Below are positions 15,650 to 24,305 of a DNA stretch of 35,160 nucleotides, piece by piece. How positions within the stretch are numbered: position 1 is the first letter of the stretch; every line of letters begins with the position of its first letter. The stretch comes from a virus, in the IMG/VR virus record IMGVR_UViG_3300044632_001288, positions 1 to 35,160 of that record; one strand, given 5' to 3'. The notes beneath the pieces are model-generated. The model had not been told where the DNA came from, ran no database searches, and worked only from the letters and a program-made list of their open reading frames with translations. Position numbers and translations under genes: made by a program.

Positions 15650-16180
15650 TTAGACTCCCCATATCTTTATGTTGTCAAATGTTAGTGTTACGCTAAAAGC
15701 AACAAAGTTGCTTTCTCCCATGTTTAGATTAATTTCTCCGACAACGCTTGGCCAGCATTTATAAAGACTGATTCTTCTAATTGGATCATCACCGTTTACA
15801 TCAAGATGTTGAATTTCCCATGTGGTCTGATACCGACTATATGAAAAGTCATTTCCCGTAACTTTGTGAGTAAAGTTACCATCCATCAATTCTTTCCATT
15901 TTTGAAAAGCCGACCACAAATTTTGCGTATTACCATCATCGTATATTCCAACAACCCACGGACTGTATTGGCGGTCTCCCGCAAAGTTAACAAGTCTCCC
16001 TCTATATGGAACACTTATTGAATTGATTTGAACAACAGGCAAAGAAGCGGAAATAATTTTAAATGTAGCATCATTTATGTTTACGCTGACACCTTGAGGC
16101 CAAATAGGTCTAACACGGAATCTGTTTGACCTTGTACCTCCGTTAAAATTATCTTTGAAAACGCTTATTGAGTTATTCAT
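15650..16180 (-). CDS. gp19: Tail tube protein gp19, first copy
   Basis: 176 aa. It has FNGGTRSNRFRVRPIWPQG, then VPYRGRLVNFAGDRQYSPW with VGIYDD, NLWSAFQKWKE, IQHLDVNGDD, YKCWPSVVGEINLNM and FSVTLTFDNIKIW. Strand order and the Gly-Asp-Arg xY..W block match gp19 of T4, including the CWPxxVGEI(N/Q)L segment (T4 GLWPTNVGELQL). It is the first tube gene after sheath gp18, the standard T4 position, and so the better candidate for the main tube protein. The start shares one base with the gp18 stop. Confidence 0.9.
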   Translation of the reverse strand: MNNSISVFKDNFNGGTRSNRFRVRPIWPQGVSVNINDATFKIISASLPVVQINSISVPYRGRLVNFAGDRQYSPWVVGIYDDGNTQNLWSAFQKWKELMDGNFTHKVTGNDFSYSRYQTTWEIQHLDVNGDDPIRRISLYKCWPSVVGEINLNMGESNFVAFSVTLTFDNIKIWGV

Positions 16181-17463
16181 TATTGTGTGTAGGTAACGCT
16201 AATTACGAAACTATCTGTTGTAAGTATTGGTTTAACTACAACTTCAACATTTAGTGTTGAAGAATTATCTTGGTTGTTTACGTTGTCACATATAATTTGT
16301 GTTTGTGTTGTATCAATAAATGGAGCATATGGATCAAGTGCTGTCTGTATCTCAGAAATTACTTGATTACGTGTAGTCTGATTATTGATATCAAAGACGT
16401 ATTTCAATGCAATCGTGTTAACATCTTTTGTAAGGTTTACACGCATTCTGGCTGGACCAACTCTGTCATTAACTCCAATTGCACTATTTGCTGTGGCACC
16501 AACCAAATCTGCCCCCAAGAACTTAGGATTGTAATTTACGAAGAAGTTGGCTCTATTTGTGCGAAGGGTATTTTTTAAAGACCCAGCCCAGTCAATTGGA
16601 TTTACGATATTTCCATTTATTACAGTTGCTCTGTCTAAACCAGCAACAGTCAAATAACTTTCATTTCTGTTTTTTGCTCTTGCAAAGAATCCAGCTACAT
16701 CATTTGTAGCTTCGATGGTGTAAGTTATTTTTGTATTTTCTTGAACTGAGCTAGTATCCAAATTTGTAAGAGTCTTAATTCCACATACATTGAATACTCT
16801 TCCAGCTACAGTTACACCCCTAGTATAAGCAGAACTTCCAAACAAAGTTGTAAAATTTGTTAGAGTATATCCACTACCAGTTATACCATCTGCTCCGGGA
16901 ATAGTTGGATAAATTCCCATTGTGTACGGTTGATCTATAAACCAAGAAGCTACATCAGAATTAAAAAATGGGTCAACCATCAAATCAAAATAATTTCCAC
17001 TATCTTCTGTGTAATCAGAGAATCCTAGTTGACTTCCTGCAATAACAAGAGTTCCACCGTATGCAAGATAATTTATTGCATGCAAAAATTGAGTTCCTGC
17101 TGCTTTGGGTGAAAGTTGAGTATCAATTACATTAAAAAATCCAAATGTTCCACCAGCAGCTGTGGCAGAAACTAAACATGCGGTAATACCATCTAGTTTG
17201 TTTAAATCACCGACTAAATCATAAGGATTTGTGTATACAATGTATTTGTCTGTTGTTGCGCCCTTGGGAGTTGTATATCTTGTGGATCTTGAATATACTA
17301 ACCATCCAAACAATCCACCCGGATCATTGTTTGCTGCACCGTTTGTTCCAGTAAAGGAGGGGGCGACGTAACCCGTACCCAATTTCATGGCTGTTAAAAA
17401 AGGAAAATTTAAATTTTCTTTTGTATATTGACTTGAGTTTACGAAAGAGCTGAGTGATGGCAT
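16180..17463 (-). CDS. gp18: Tail sheath protein gp18 (compact form)
   Basis: Position between gp17 and gp19 and its own perfect late promoter identify the contractile sheath. The C-terminal region (from about residue 340: NLTKDVNTIALKYVFDIN, then RNQVISEIQTALDPYAPF and the end VEVVVKPILTTDSFVISVTY) is the conserved sheath polymerisation domain. At 427 aa it is far shorter than T4 gp18 (659 aa) and marine T4-like sheaths (often longer), so the outer protruding domains appear reduced. A GTT/Asn-rich N-terminal arm begins MPSLSSFVNSSQYTKENLNF. The ribosome binding site is AAGGGA, 7 nt before ATG. Confidence 0.88.
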   Translation of the reverse strand: MPSLSSFVNSSQYTKENLNFPFLTAMKLGTGYVAPSFTGTNGAANNDPGGLFGWLVYSRSTRYTTPKGATTDKYIVYTNPYDLVGDLNKLDGITACLVSATAAGGTFGFFNVIDTQLSPKAAGTQFLHAINYLAYGGTLVIAGSQLGFSDYTEDSGNYFDLMVDPFFNSDVASWFIDQPYTMGIYPTIPGADGITGSGYTLTNFTTLFGSSAYTRGVTVAGRVFNVCGIKTLTNLDTSSVQENTKITYTIEATNDVAGFFARAKNRNESYLTVAGLDRATVINGNIVNPIDWAGSLKNTLRTNRANFFVNYNPKFLGADLVGATANSAIGVNDRVGPARMRVNLTKDVNTIALKYVFDINNQTTRNQVISEIQTALDPYAPFIDTTQTQIICDNVNNQDNSSTLNVEVVVKPILTTDSFVISVTYTQ

Positions 17464-17484
17464 TTTGTCCCTTTTTATATCAAA

Positions 17485-17492
17485 TATTTATA
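17485..17492 (-). promoter_or_regulatory. Late promoter of gp18 (perfect TATAAATA)
   Basis: Exact TATAAATA on the minus strand, just after the gp17 stop. The predicted leader of about 16 nt contains AAAGGGAC before the gp18 ATG. Confidence 0.8.
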
Positions 17493-17495
17493 ATT

Positions 17496-19151
17496 TTATG
17501 TTGGATACCAAATAACACCATCTTGCACAAATTCTTCATCATCGTCTTTATTTTGATCATTCATTGTTATTAAAATATTATCATCTTCGGGTTTTTGAGC
17601 ATCTTCATAATTAAATTTGGCACTTTCAATCAAATCTGCATAATATTCTTGTCTACTCAACCAAGCAAAAAACACCAAAGTCATCACCATATCATCATTG
17701 TGGCCCTCTTCTGCTTTGTATGTATTAGATCTAGAAACAAATGTTGTCAGTTCTGTGATAATTCTTTCATCATTTAATAAAATTTTATCCTCTTCTATTA
17801 GTCTTTTGAGAATTGCACATCCCAATTTTTTGGTTTGTGCAGTTGTTCTGAGACCCATTTCACTTTTTCCTTGGGCAAATCCCTGAGATAAAATTTGTCC
17901 TTTTCTGCCCATTATGCGTGTCATCAGCACATTTTCATATTCTAAGTCATTGTAAAGTATAGAAGAAACTTGACCACCTATATCATTTGTTTCAACTAAA
18001 ACATAAGCATTGTTATATTTTTCTCCTACTTTTTTAATAACATTCGGAAAGTTAAACGGACTTATAACATTATTTCTATACGATGCAACTATTTTATATG
18101 GCGCAGTTGTGCCGTCTATTACTGTAAAGGCAGAATAGTCCGATCCTTGACCTCTACAAACATCAGCTTGCAAAAAGTAAATTTTATCTTTTTCTGGTTG
18201 ATTGAATACTCTAAGACCTTCTGAATCTTCTTCCAAAGGTTGTTCTGGAGCCAAAACATTTAATTTTGATGAAGATATTAAAGTATTTGATGAACCTAAA
18301 AAGCTGCAACCATATTCTTGTTCAAACTGATCCGGACTGGTATTGGCTATTTGTTCGTCTGCCCATGCATCGTCTCTTAATTTTGGATTTCCCGGACTTA
18401 TCGGAGTATCTCTCCAACTAACGTCAACTGGAATAAATTTATTTTTTAACTTATGTCCTTCTTGCCGATTAGCATCGACCCAAAGTTTATGAAAATGGTT
18501 CATTCCATTAGGTGTAGAAACAATTACAAGTTTTGTTGTAGTACCAGCTGAAATGGTTGGATATGTCGCTGTATAGAACTCTTCAGCTACATGGCTTGGC
18601 AAGAAGGCGTACTCGTCAAGCAGCAATAGGTTATAAGAGCCACCACGGATCGCTGTAGAGGATGTAGCATCACACATGACTCTTGAACCGTTTTCTAATT
18701 TAAAGCTCGTCTTATTCCATTCTACTACTCCTTGCTGAAGAAAATGTGGTAAGTTTTCATATGCAAGTTGAAGTTTGGAAAAAAGTTCTTCTTTTGCGGT
18801 CTTTAACCGGTTTGCCAAAATTGCTACGTTAACGCTTTGGTTAAAAGTTATGTAATGGCAAATGTAGCTAGTTACACATGTGGATTTACCGCACTGACGG
18901 GGCCATTTTGAGATTGTAAATCTATTCTGATGGATTGCGTTTACAAATTTTTGCTGATATGGGTACAGATTAAAAGACACAACTCCTTTATCAAGTGTTT
19001 TTACTTTTACGTATTTTTCACAAAAGTAAACTGGATTGTTTGCACACTTAATGTATTCTTCTAACTGTTCTTTTGTATACTGTAACTCTATTCCCGGTAA
19101 CTTTAGATTGGGGTTATTCCGGTAGCCTTGGTTGGTGTTTTTGTTCATCAT
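17496..19151 (-). CDS. gp17: Terminase large subunit gp17
   Basis: ATPase motor and nuclease that packages DNA into proheads. The N-terminal ATPase has the adenine/Q motif NLYPYQQKF (61-69), a Walker A variant WPRQCGKST (83-91) and Walker B LLLLDEYAF (175-183). The C-terminal RNase-H-like nuclease has ADVCRGQGSDYSAF (329-342, acidic residues D330 and D338), VETND (near 386-390) and HNDDMVM (484-490). At 551 aa it is shorter than T4 (610). The start codons are tandem ATGs at 19151 and 19148, with GGAAG upstream. The gene overlaps the end of gp16 by 38 nt, as in T4. Confidence 0.97.
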   Translation of the reverse strand: MMNKNTNQGYRNNPNLKLPGIELQYTKEQLEEYIKCANNPVYFCEKYVKVKTLDKGVVSFNLYPYQQKFVNAIHQNRFTISKWPRQCGKSTCVTSYICHYITFNQSVNVAILANRLKTAKEELFSKLQLAYENLPHFLQQGVVEWNKTSFKLENGSRVMCDATSSTAIRGGSYNLLLLDEYAFLPSHVAEEFYTATYPTISAGTTTKLVIVSTPNGMNHFHKLWVDANRQEGHKLKNKFIPVDVSWRDTPISPGNPKLRDDAWADEQIANTSPDQFEQEYGCSFLGSSNTLISSSKLNVLAPEQPLEEDSEGLRVFNQPEKDKIYFLQADVCRGQGSDYSAFTVIDGTTAPYKIVASYRNNVISPFNFPNVIKKVGEKYNNAYVLVETNDIGGQVSSILYNDLEYENVLMTRIMGRKGQILSQGFAQGKSEMGLRTTAQTKKLGCAILKRLIEEDKILLNDERIITELTTFVSRSNTYKAEEGHNDDMVMTLVFFAWLSRQEYYADLIESAKFNYEDAQKPEDDNILITMNDQNKDDDEEFVQDGVIWYPT

Positions 19152-19578
19152 TTATCACTTCCGCTTCCACAACATCTTTGTTGGTGCTTCTTTCTTTATT
19201 TAAAAAGTTTTGTAAATCTTTTGTAGACCCAACAAATAAAGAATTATTTGTTTGTTTTACTTCCACTTTTGAGCCAGTTGTATCTTTAGCTTTTTTGTGT
19301 ACGTCCAAAACATTGTTGTTTAGTTCTGCCATGGTTTTTAATAATATTGCAACAACTTCAAAAGCTCTTGGACTATCAGATTGAGTTGCAACTTTAAGGG
19401 CACTCTCTAAAGCAACGTTTCCTGTACCAATCAAATCTTTTATATTTGATTGTACCAATTCATAGTCTTTTTGAAAATTTGCTGAATCAAATGTTCCACC
19501 GTGCAAATTTTGTTTTGGCTCCGGTGCTTCATTTAATGGCACAGAGAACAACTTGGCTAAATTTTTATTTACATTCAT
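19114..19578 (-). CDS. gp16: Terminase small subunit gp16
   Basis: 154 aa (T4: 164). Assigned from position directly before gp17, overlap with it, and a sequence pattern typical of gp16: an N-terminal (LAKLFSVPLNE) tail, a central helical pair (DYELVQSNIKDLIGTGNVAL and PRAFEVVAILLKTMAELNNNV), then a flexible charged C-terminus. gp16 forms a ring that recognises DNA ends and regulates gp17. It starts just after gp15. Confidence 0.88.
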   Translation of the reverse strand: MNVNKNLAKLFSVPLNEAPEPKQNLHGGTFDSANFQKDYELVQSNIKDLIGTGNVALESALKVATQSDSPRAFEVVAILLKTMAELNNNVLDVHKKAKDTTGSKVEVKQTNNSLFVGSTKDLQNFLNKERSTNKDVVEAEVINDEQKHQPRLPE

Positions 19579-19581
19579 GTG

Positions 19582-20241
19582 TTAATCAAAATCAATAATA
19601 TTATTTGGACTACTATCAATTGTGGTAGCTCCTGCAACAGCTCCGTAAATATACGATTTGGCTATAAAATTAAAAGTAGATATATGAATTCTTCTACTAT
19701 TTAAATCTCCCTCGTATCTGTCAGTAAGATTGTTTGATGTCATAATAATAGGAACATTTACTTGCTGACCTCCTTCATTCAACTGCATTGATATGATGTG
19801 ATCTGGAACAAAATAAGGCATTATCTGCTCAACTATTTGCATCATATCATCAACGTGTCTTGTATAAGCAAAAAGATTAAAGCTTATATTTACAGGTATT
19901 TCATTAGCAATCTGCTGTCCTGTATTTTGACATACTCCTTGATTTGAAGACAGATCAAGCTTGCTTGCAAATCTTGTCCTTCTTCTTGAAGGATCTGGAG
20001 AAATAGAATTCATTATAAAACTAATTCTAGGCAATTGATTTTCAATTCTAGTTCCTTCGGTAATAGAAGAAGGATTTAACAATCTTTGTATGAATTTTTC
20101 TTGCGATGAATATGTTACGGGAACACGCAATATTGTATTGGGTCCGCTCTCATTGTCATGAGAAACATATATGTTGCTAAAAAGAGTACCAAATCCAACA
20201 ATTAATCTCCGCAAGCTTTTATTATAATAATATCCAAACAT
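19582..20241 (-). CDS. gp15: Tail sheath stabiliser/completion protein gp15
   Basis: Caps the tail and joins it to the neck. It starts MFGYYYNKSLRRLIVGFGTL, close to the gp15 N-terminus. RVPVTYSSQEKF (about 40-51), the motif PRISFIMNSI and PVNISFNLFAYTRHVDDMMQ (about 117-136) are conserved. At 219 aa it is shorter than T4 (272 aa). The start shares one base with the gp14 stop. Confidence 0.92.
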   Translation of the reverse strand: MFGYYYNKSLRRLIVGFGTLFSNIYVSHDNESGPNTILRVPVTYSSQEKFIQRLLNPSSITEGTRIENQLPRISFIMNSISPDPSRRRTRFASKLDLSSNQGVCQNTGQQIANEIPVNISFNLFAYTRHVDDMMQIVEQIMPYFVPDHIISMQLNEGGQQVNVPIIMTSNNLTDRYEGDLNSRRIHISTFNFIAKSYIYGAVAGATTIDSSPNNIIDFD

Positions 20242-20909
20242 TAGTTTCCTTCCGTGCAGCCGTCTGCTGGGTTGTTTGCATCAAAGTCGTATAAGAAAGC
20301 CTCGTCATCAAGTATCTTGTTAATACCAGCTGTAGTGCCAAGATTATTGTTGAGGGGATCAAATGTAACTCCAGCAACGACTCCCGTACTTGTATAAGGT
20401 TTATTAATATCTGGATTGAAGGTATTGATCTTCTCGTAACTGTACGTAAAGAGTTCTGCAGTTATCTGGTATGAATAAAGTTTGCCTAGAGGATATAGAG
20501 GATTTTCATGCTCTACAAAGTTTATTTCAAAAAGAGATTTTGAAAGAGGAAAGTAAATTAAATCGCCTTCTCTTGGTCTAGTAATGCTAGAGTTGATATC
20601 GGTAACTTGTTCTTTGAACCTTTTTCTGGCCATCAACAGATTTATTTTATCTTTAATTTCGATTCCAAACTGTGTTATTACATCCGTACCTTCAAATCCT
20701 TTATAGGACATTATATACATTTCAATTGTATAAGTTTGATCAAACGATGTTGCTGGATCTTCACCAAAAAGACGGTCTATGTTAAAATAGTTTCTAGGAA
20801 CATAAATGCAGTCTTGACCAACTGTTTGGATAATTTCAACAGTAACATCTTCCAGCAATTTTTGTTCTGCTTGGAAAGATGATAAGTTAATATATGGATT
20901 TATCGCCAT
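20241..20909 (-). CDS. gp14: Neck protein gp14
   Basis: Connects packaged heads to tails together with gp13. Family features: QDCIYVPRNYFNIDRLFGED (32-51), the central EMYIMSYKGFEG, GDLIYFPLSKSLFEINFVEH (near 114-133) and LYPLGKLYSYQITAELFTYS. 222 aa against 256 in T4. It is two bases downstream of gp13 and overlaps gp15 by one base. Confidence 0.92.
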   Translation of the reverse strand: MAINPYINLSSFQAEQKLLEDVTVEIIQTVGQDCIYVPRNYFNIDRLFGEDPATSFDQTYTIEMYIMSYKGFEGTDVITQFGIEIKDKINLLMARKRFKEQVTDINSSITRPREGDLIYFPLSKSLFEINFVEHENPLYPLGKLYSYQITAELFTYSYEKINTFNPDINKPYTSTGVVAGVTFDPLNNNLGTTAGINKILDDEAFLYDFDANNPADGCTEGN

Positions 20910-20911
20910 TG

Positions 20912-21739
20912 TTATCCTATCATTGGGTCTACTGGCAACTCATAGTTCTTCATCAGTTGCGATTCAATCTCAGCTATTTCTCTTGCTGCTTCTTGCATTA
21001 TTGCGGGAGCGTTTAATGAGGCTCCACCGGGAAGCGGAACTCCGGTAAACTTCATCAAATTTTGCGCCCATTGTTTCTTTAATACTGCAGCAAAGTATTT
21101 TTTAAATATTCTATCTTGCCAAATTTTTGGATATTCATCTTCGCTTATTTTTACATATGCTTCTACCATCAAATAACGAGATGTGTCTAGCTTAGTGTGA
21201 TCCGTATCTAAAAACAAACGATCTGTAGTCTTGGTGTAGGTATAAGAAAGAGGATAGTTAAAAATGTCATTTACCAACTTAAGGTATGACATACCTTCCA
21301 TGTAAGCAGCCATGGGTCCATTGGAATAACCTGATTGATTAAAGTAAAGACCAAAGAAATCAAATAAAGTCATCTGATAGCGAAGATCAAACATATAATC
21401 ACCAACTTTATAGCTTGGTGCATAAACTTTAGAAATGGTTAAGATATCTGTAGCATTTGGCCAATATCCTGTGGTGCCATCTGGTGCAGTTCTTATTTGG
21501 GCACCCAATGCTGGACCAAATTGAGTAGTATCAAAATATTTTCTATTTACATCTTGCGATTGAACTTGATAAACGTATATTGCTCTTTGATTAAAATCAA
21601 AGTGCCTTTCCTGCATGTAAATTAAAGCTTCGTCCAAACGATCCTCTATTTGTTGGGGATCTACGTTTACTTGGACTACTGGTGCCCCCAAGGTGCGAAG
21701 GGTGTAATCTATGAATTCTTGTCGGGTGGTTATGGCCAT
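20912..21739 (-). CDS. gp13: Neck protein gp13
   Basis: Starts MAITTRQEFIDYTLRTLGAP followed by VVQVNVDPQQIEDRLDEAL, the diagnostic N-terminus of gp13 family neck proteins. Mid-region motifs such as GDYMFDLRYQMTLFDFFGLY and the C-terminal EIAEIESQLMKNYELPVDP are also shared with marine T4-like phages. 275 aa against 309 in T4. A CATAAATA late promoter lies immediately upstream, overlapping the end of the preceding gene, so the neck-to-sheath block can be transcribed separately from the baseplate genes. Confidence 0.92.
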   Translation of the reverse strand: MAITTRQEFIDYTLRTLGAPVVQVNVDPQQIEDRLDEALIYMQERHFDFNQRAIYVYQVQSQDVNRKYFDTTQFGPALGAQIRTAPDGTTGYWPNATDILTISKVYAPSYKVGDYMFDLRYQMTLFDFFGLYFNQSGYSNGPMAAYMEGMSYLKLVNDIFNYPLSYTYTKTTDRLFLDTDHTKLDTSRYLMVEAYVKISEDEYPKIWQDRIFKKYFAAVLKKQWAQNLMKFTGVPLPGGASLNAPAIMQEAAREIAEIESQLMKNYELPVDPMIG

Positions 21740-21747
21740 CTTAGAAA

Positions 21748-21755
21748 TATTTATG
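21748..21755 (-). promoter_or_regulatory. Late promoter of the gp13 operon
   Basis: CATAAATA on the minus strand, overlapping the stop codon of the Cys-rich gene and 8 nt before the gp13 ATG. The predicted leader is about 3 nt. Confidence 0.55.
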
Positions 21756-22197
21756 AATTATCTATTATTTTGTTTAAATCATTCACAAATTTTTCTTTTT
21801 GTTCGTTTCCGCCTATTGTGACGTTTATAAATTGTAATTTTTCTGGATCAAAGTTTTCTATCTGTTCTTTTCTAAACCGGGTTTCTATCGTATATGCATT
21901 GGGGTCATAATTTGAAAATCCGGGCATCTTTACTGGACAACTTAAAGTCGGATAGTCAAGTTTTGAATAATCATCCGAGTTTTTTATGAGCCAAGTATGT
22001 TTTTTATCTCCGCAACCACATTTACCACAGTAATGATTTCCCGGAGTAGAGCTATTTCTTAAAAACGGACATGGTTTAATATCTTCATAACCAAAACAAG
22101 ACAAAGCTCTTAATTGTTTTGTGGGTATATCAGTTTTTGTATTGTTTATTCCGCGTGATGCCAAAGATGCAGCAAACATCATCATTTTTTTAAACAT
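21751..22197 (-). CDS. Cys-rich, probably metal-binding protein of unknown function
   Basis: 148 aa. Six cysteines at 34, 43, 57, 60, 62 and 87 in the arrangement CFGYEDIKPCPF, HYCGKCGCGDKKHTW and LSCPVKMPGF, plus His56 and His67. This looks like a zinc or iron-sulphur site, more like a ribbon than a classical zinc finger. The N-terminus MFKKMMMFAASLASRG is weakly hydrophobic. The gene sits between the baseplate genes and gp13, in the late structural block. T4 has no equivalent. I recall similar small Cys-rich proteins near neck genes in marine T4-like phages but cannot name a function. Confidence 0.6.
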   Translation of the reverse strand: MFKKMMMFAASLASRGINNTKTDIPTKQLRALSCFGYEDIKPCPFLRNSSTPGNHYCGKCGCGDKKHTWLIKNSDDYSKLDYPTLSCPVKMPGFSNYDPNAYTIETRFRKEQIENFDPEKLQFINVTIGGNEQKEKFVNDLNKIIDNS

Positions 22198-22209
22198 AGG
22201 TCAAATGTA

Positions 22210-22842
22210 TTATAGTGTGGTGTAAATTATAGAAATTCCGGCAGGAACAGCATATGTTTCTAAAAAAGTTTTATATAACATTAATGTATCATAGTAAGAC
22301 GAATTTATTTTTATATTCATAACTGCAGCCGTAGAGGTGCTTACTAAAACAGAATCCCAAGGTATTCCCAACAAATTGCAAATCAAATACTTTATAGCTT
22401 CGGGAGTTCCCTTTACATTAAAGTAATTTGCATCGGCATTAATTGAAAATTTCTTAACATTTGGGATCAGAGATACAAAATTTTCTTGACTAAAATCTGC
22501 TCCGGGAAAATAAAAATCAAGATAAGCTTCTAAAAAAATTTCGTTGGCTAAGGGTATGGTTCTTAATTTTTCCCAATCTAACTGAGCACCATAACCATAT
22601 TCCAAAGAAAGCAACCACCGCATATAGTTTTTAATAATTTTTGTAACAAGTACATCAGAGCTTTCTTCGGCTGCTTTTACAATCCAAGATGGAAATAAAG
22701 ATTCGATTGTAAGTTTATCTGCAAGCCATTTTTGATTTTCAATGTCATAATAATCAGAATTGTATAATGTCTTTGCTCTTGAAATTAAAGCATTTATTTT
22801 TCCATCTACTGAAGCTGGTTGTGTACTAAAAAAGATTATCAT
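22210..22842 (-). CDS. Baseplate wedge protein, phage tail protein I-like (gp7-related?)
   Basis: It follows gp25 and gp6 in the order W-J-I of P2-type baseplates. The segment NYFNVKGTPEAIKYLICNLLGI (in parts: FNVKGTPEAIKY, ICNLLGI) resembles the KGT..al motif of tail protein I. The N-terminal LFPSWIVKAAEESSDVLVT and C-terminal YAVPAGISIIYTTL also fit a wedge protein of about 200 aa. T4's functional counterpart, gp7, is over 1000 aa. If this is the counterpart, the baseplate is simplified. It starts by ATGA overlap with gp6. Confidence 0.6.
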   Translation of the reverse strand: MIIFFSTQPASVDGKINALISRAKTLYNSDYYDIENQKWLADKLTIESLFPSWIVKAAEESSDVLVTKIIKNYMRWLLSLEYGYGAQLDWEKLRTIPLANEIFLEAYLDFYFPGADFSQENFVSLIPNVKKFSINADANYFNVKGTPEAIKYLICNLLGIPWDSVLVSTSTAAVMNIKINSSYYDTLMLYKTFLETYAVPAGISIIYTTL

Positions 22843-23915
22843 TGTTGGTAAATAACTGTTATACCGGCTGGTGTTAAATCTGAAAGATATGTAAGCAAAC
22901 TAGAAACATCAGTTGAAGAAAGACCAGAAACATAAACTTTAACTTCTCCCGGATACGATCCATTTGATACCGTTATCAATGATTCGGTGCTTGTTCCCGA
23001 TATCCCAGAACTCATTATTGCATTTTTGTAATCATTTAAAGTAACACAACGTTCTTGTCCGGTTGCTTTAAATAATAATTTTGCTCTTGCTTCTGCTACT
23101 GAAATTTGATCATAACCACCGCTGGGAAGAGCAAATGTTCCAAAAGTTACATCACTTCTTGAAGTTATAGTTGCACTATTTGCTACGCTTCCATTTGAAA
23201 GAATTGCCTGTATTAAAATATTACTATTTGTAGTGACTTCTCTTGATGAAGCAAAATTATTTGTTACCATATACCCTTGTGGGGAATTCATAACAGTAAA
23301 ATGCGTATTATTTCCAGTTGTTGTTGTGCTGGACTTATCTACCCGTGTCCACTTTATAACATTGTTGCTACCAATCTGGGTCTCGTACATATTGATTGTC
23401 GCAGGATCAACATTAAATGGAAGAATACAACTTTGGTTATCAAAGTTATAATTTGTAAAACTTACTACCTCAGTTCCGGAATATAATGTTATACTTTTTG
23501 ATGTATTTGGTAAAACTTGTTCAGTATTAAAGAAAAACACATCAGCACCATTGGTTGCTCTGGCCTTGAATGTCGTGTAATCTTCAAGCGTAACACCAGC
23601 AATAGTTACGGTTCTTTGAGCTTTTGCTGATTGTATTGGAGCAACTAAAACAGAAGAGTTAGAAGCTATTCCTAAAATAGACTCCATAACATTGGCGGTA
23701 GTTGCAAAGCTGTTAACAAATCCAAATTGTGCATATATACCGTTATATGCCGTTACCGTGGACAAAATATTTAAAAGAAGATTTACTGAACTAGCTTCAT
23801 TTCTAAAATCCAAGTCTTTTAAATCACTTTGTTGCTCTAAAAATGATATAAGTGAAGATTTAATATCATCAAAGTCCAAAGAAGCTACGTTTAAATTTGT
23901 TAGTTGATATGTCAT
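22839..23915 (-). CDS. gp6: Baseplate wedge protein gp6 (baseplate J family)
   Basis: It opens LTNLNVASLDFDDIKSSLIS then FLEQQSDLKDLDFRNEASSV and LLLNILSTVTAYNGIY, the standard gp6/gpJ N-terminus. The C-terminal half ALPSGGYDQISVAEARAKLL then RCVTLNDYKNAIM and the closing EVKVYVSGLS...GITVIYQ are the J-family core. 358 aa against 660 in T4, so only the core wedge is kept. It overlaps gp25 by 4 nt (ATGA) and the following gene by 4 nt, an unusually tight wedge operon. Confidence 0.92.
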   Translation of the reverse strand: MTYQLTNLNVASLDFDDIKSSLISFLEQQSDLKDLDFRNEASSVNLLLNILSTVTAYNGIYAQFGFVNSFATTANVMESILGIASNSSVLVAPIQSAKAQRTVTIAGVTLEDYTTFKARATNGADVFFFNTEQVLPNTSKSITLYSGTEVVSFTNYNFDNQSCILPFNVDPATINMYETQIGSNNVIKWTRVDKSSTTTTGNNTHFTVMNSPQGYMVTNNFASSREVTTNSNILIQAILSNGSVANSATITSRSDVTFGTFALPSGGYDQISVAEARAKLLFKATGQERCVTLNDYKNAIMSSGISGTSTESLITVSNGSYPGEVKVYVSGLSSTDVSSLLTYLSDLTPAGITVIYQQ

Positions 23916-24292
23916 ACTAATTCTACCTCAACAAAGCATGAAGCATTGTTTTGTGTTTTGATTCCATCAAATATGCTAAAATTAATTTGGAATGAAAGCT
24001 CTTCATTTTCTTGGGACAAAAGCTCAACTTTCACATCACTTATTTGTGGTATAGCAGCCTGAATATATGCTGCCAAGTTTAATTCTAAAAGACCGGCATC
24101 ATTTGTTCCAAAAATATAACTAAAGTAATCCGAACCCATGTTCATATCAGAAATGAGCTCTCCTTTTTGAGTCTTCATTATATGTTCAATGTATTGAGAA
24201 ATAGCATTAAACCCTGTCACAATACCAATGTCTTTTTTGGTCTGTGCAGTTTCTACTTTTTCTAATAAAATTGAAAAATCTCGTATAGCCAT
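23912..24292 (-). CDS. gp25: Baseplate wedge protein gp25 (gpW-like)
   Basis: 126 aa (T4: 132). The small, lysozyme-like-fold wedge protein that nucleates sheath assembly. It contains GFNAISQYIEHIMKTQKGEL and the conserved SDMNMGSDYFSYIFG (about 49-63; the family pattern is (P)xxGxxxxxxLFe), then DVKVELLSQENEELSFQINF. It precedes gp6 by an ATGA overlap. Its promoter is an ACTAAATA octamer filling nearly the whole 13-nt gap to the previous gene. Confidence 0.92.
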   Translation of the reverse strand: MAIRDFSILLEKVETAQTKKDIGIVTGFNAISQYIEHIMKTQKGELISDMNMGSDYFSYIFGTNDAGLLELNLAAYIQAAIPQISDVKVELLSQENEELSFQINFSIFDGIKTQNNASCFVEVELV

Positions 24293-24297
24293 CTAGT

Positions 24298-24305
24298 TAT
24301 TTAGT
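24298..24305 (-). promoter_or_regulatory. Late promoter of gp25, 5 nt before ATG
   Basis: ACTAAATA on the minus strand followed by ACTAG and the ATG at 24292. Transcription would begin at the initiator A, giving a leaderless mRNA. Confidence 0.55.
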
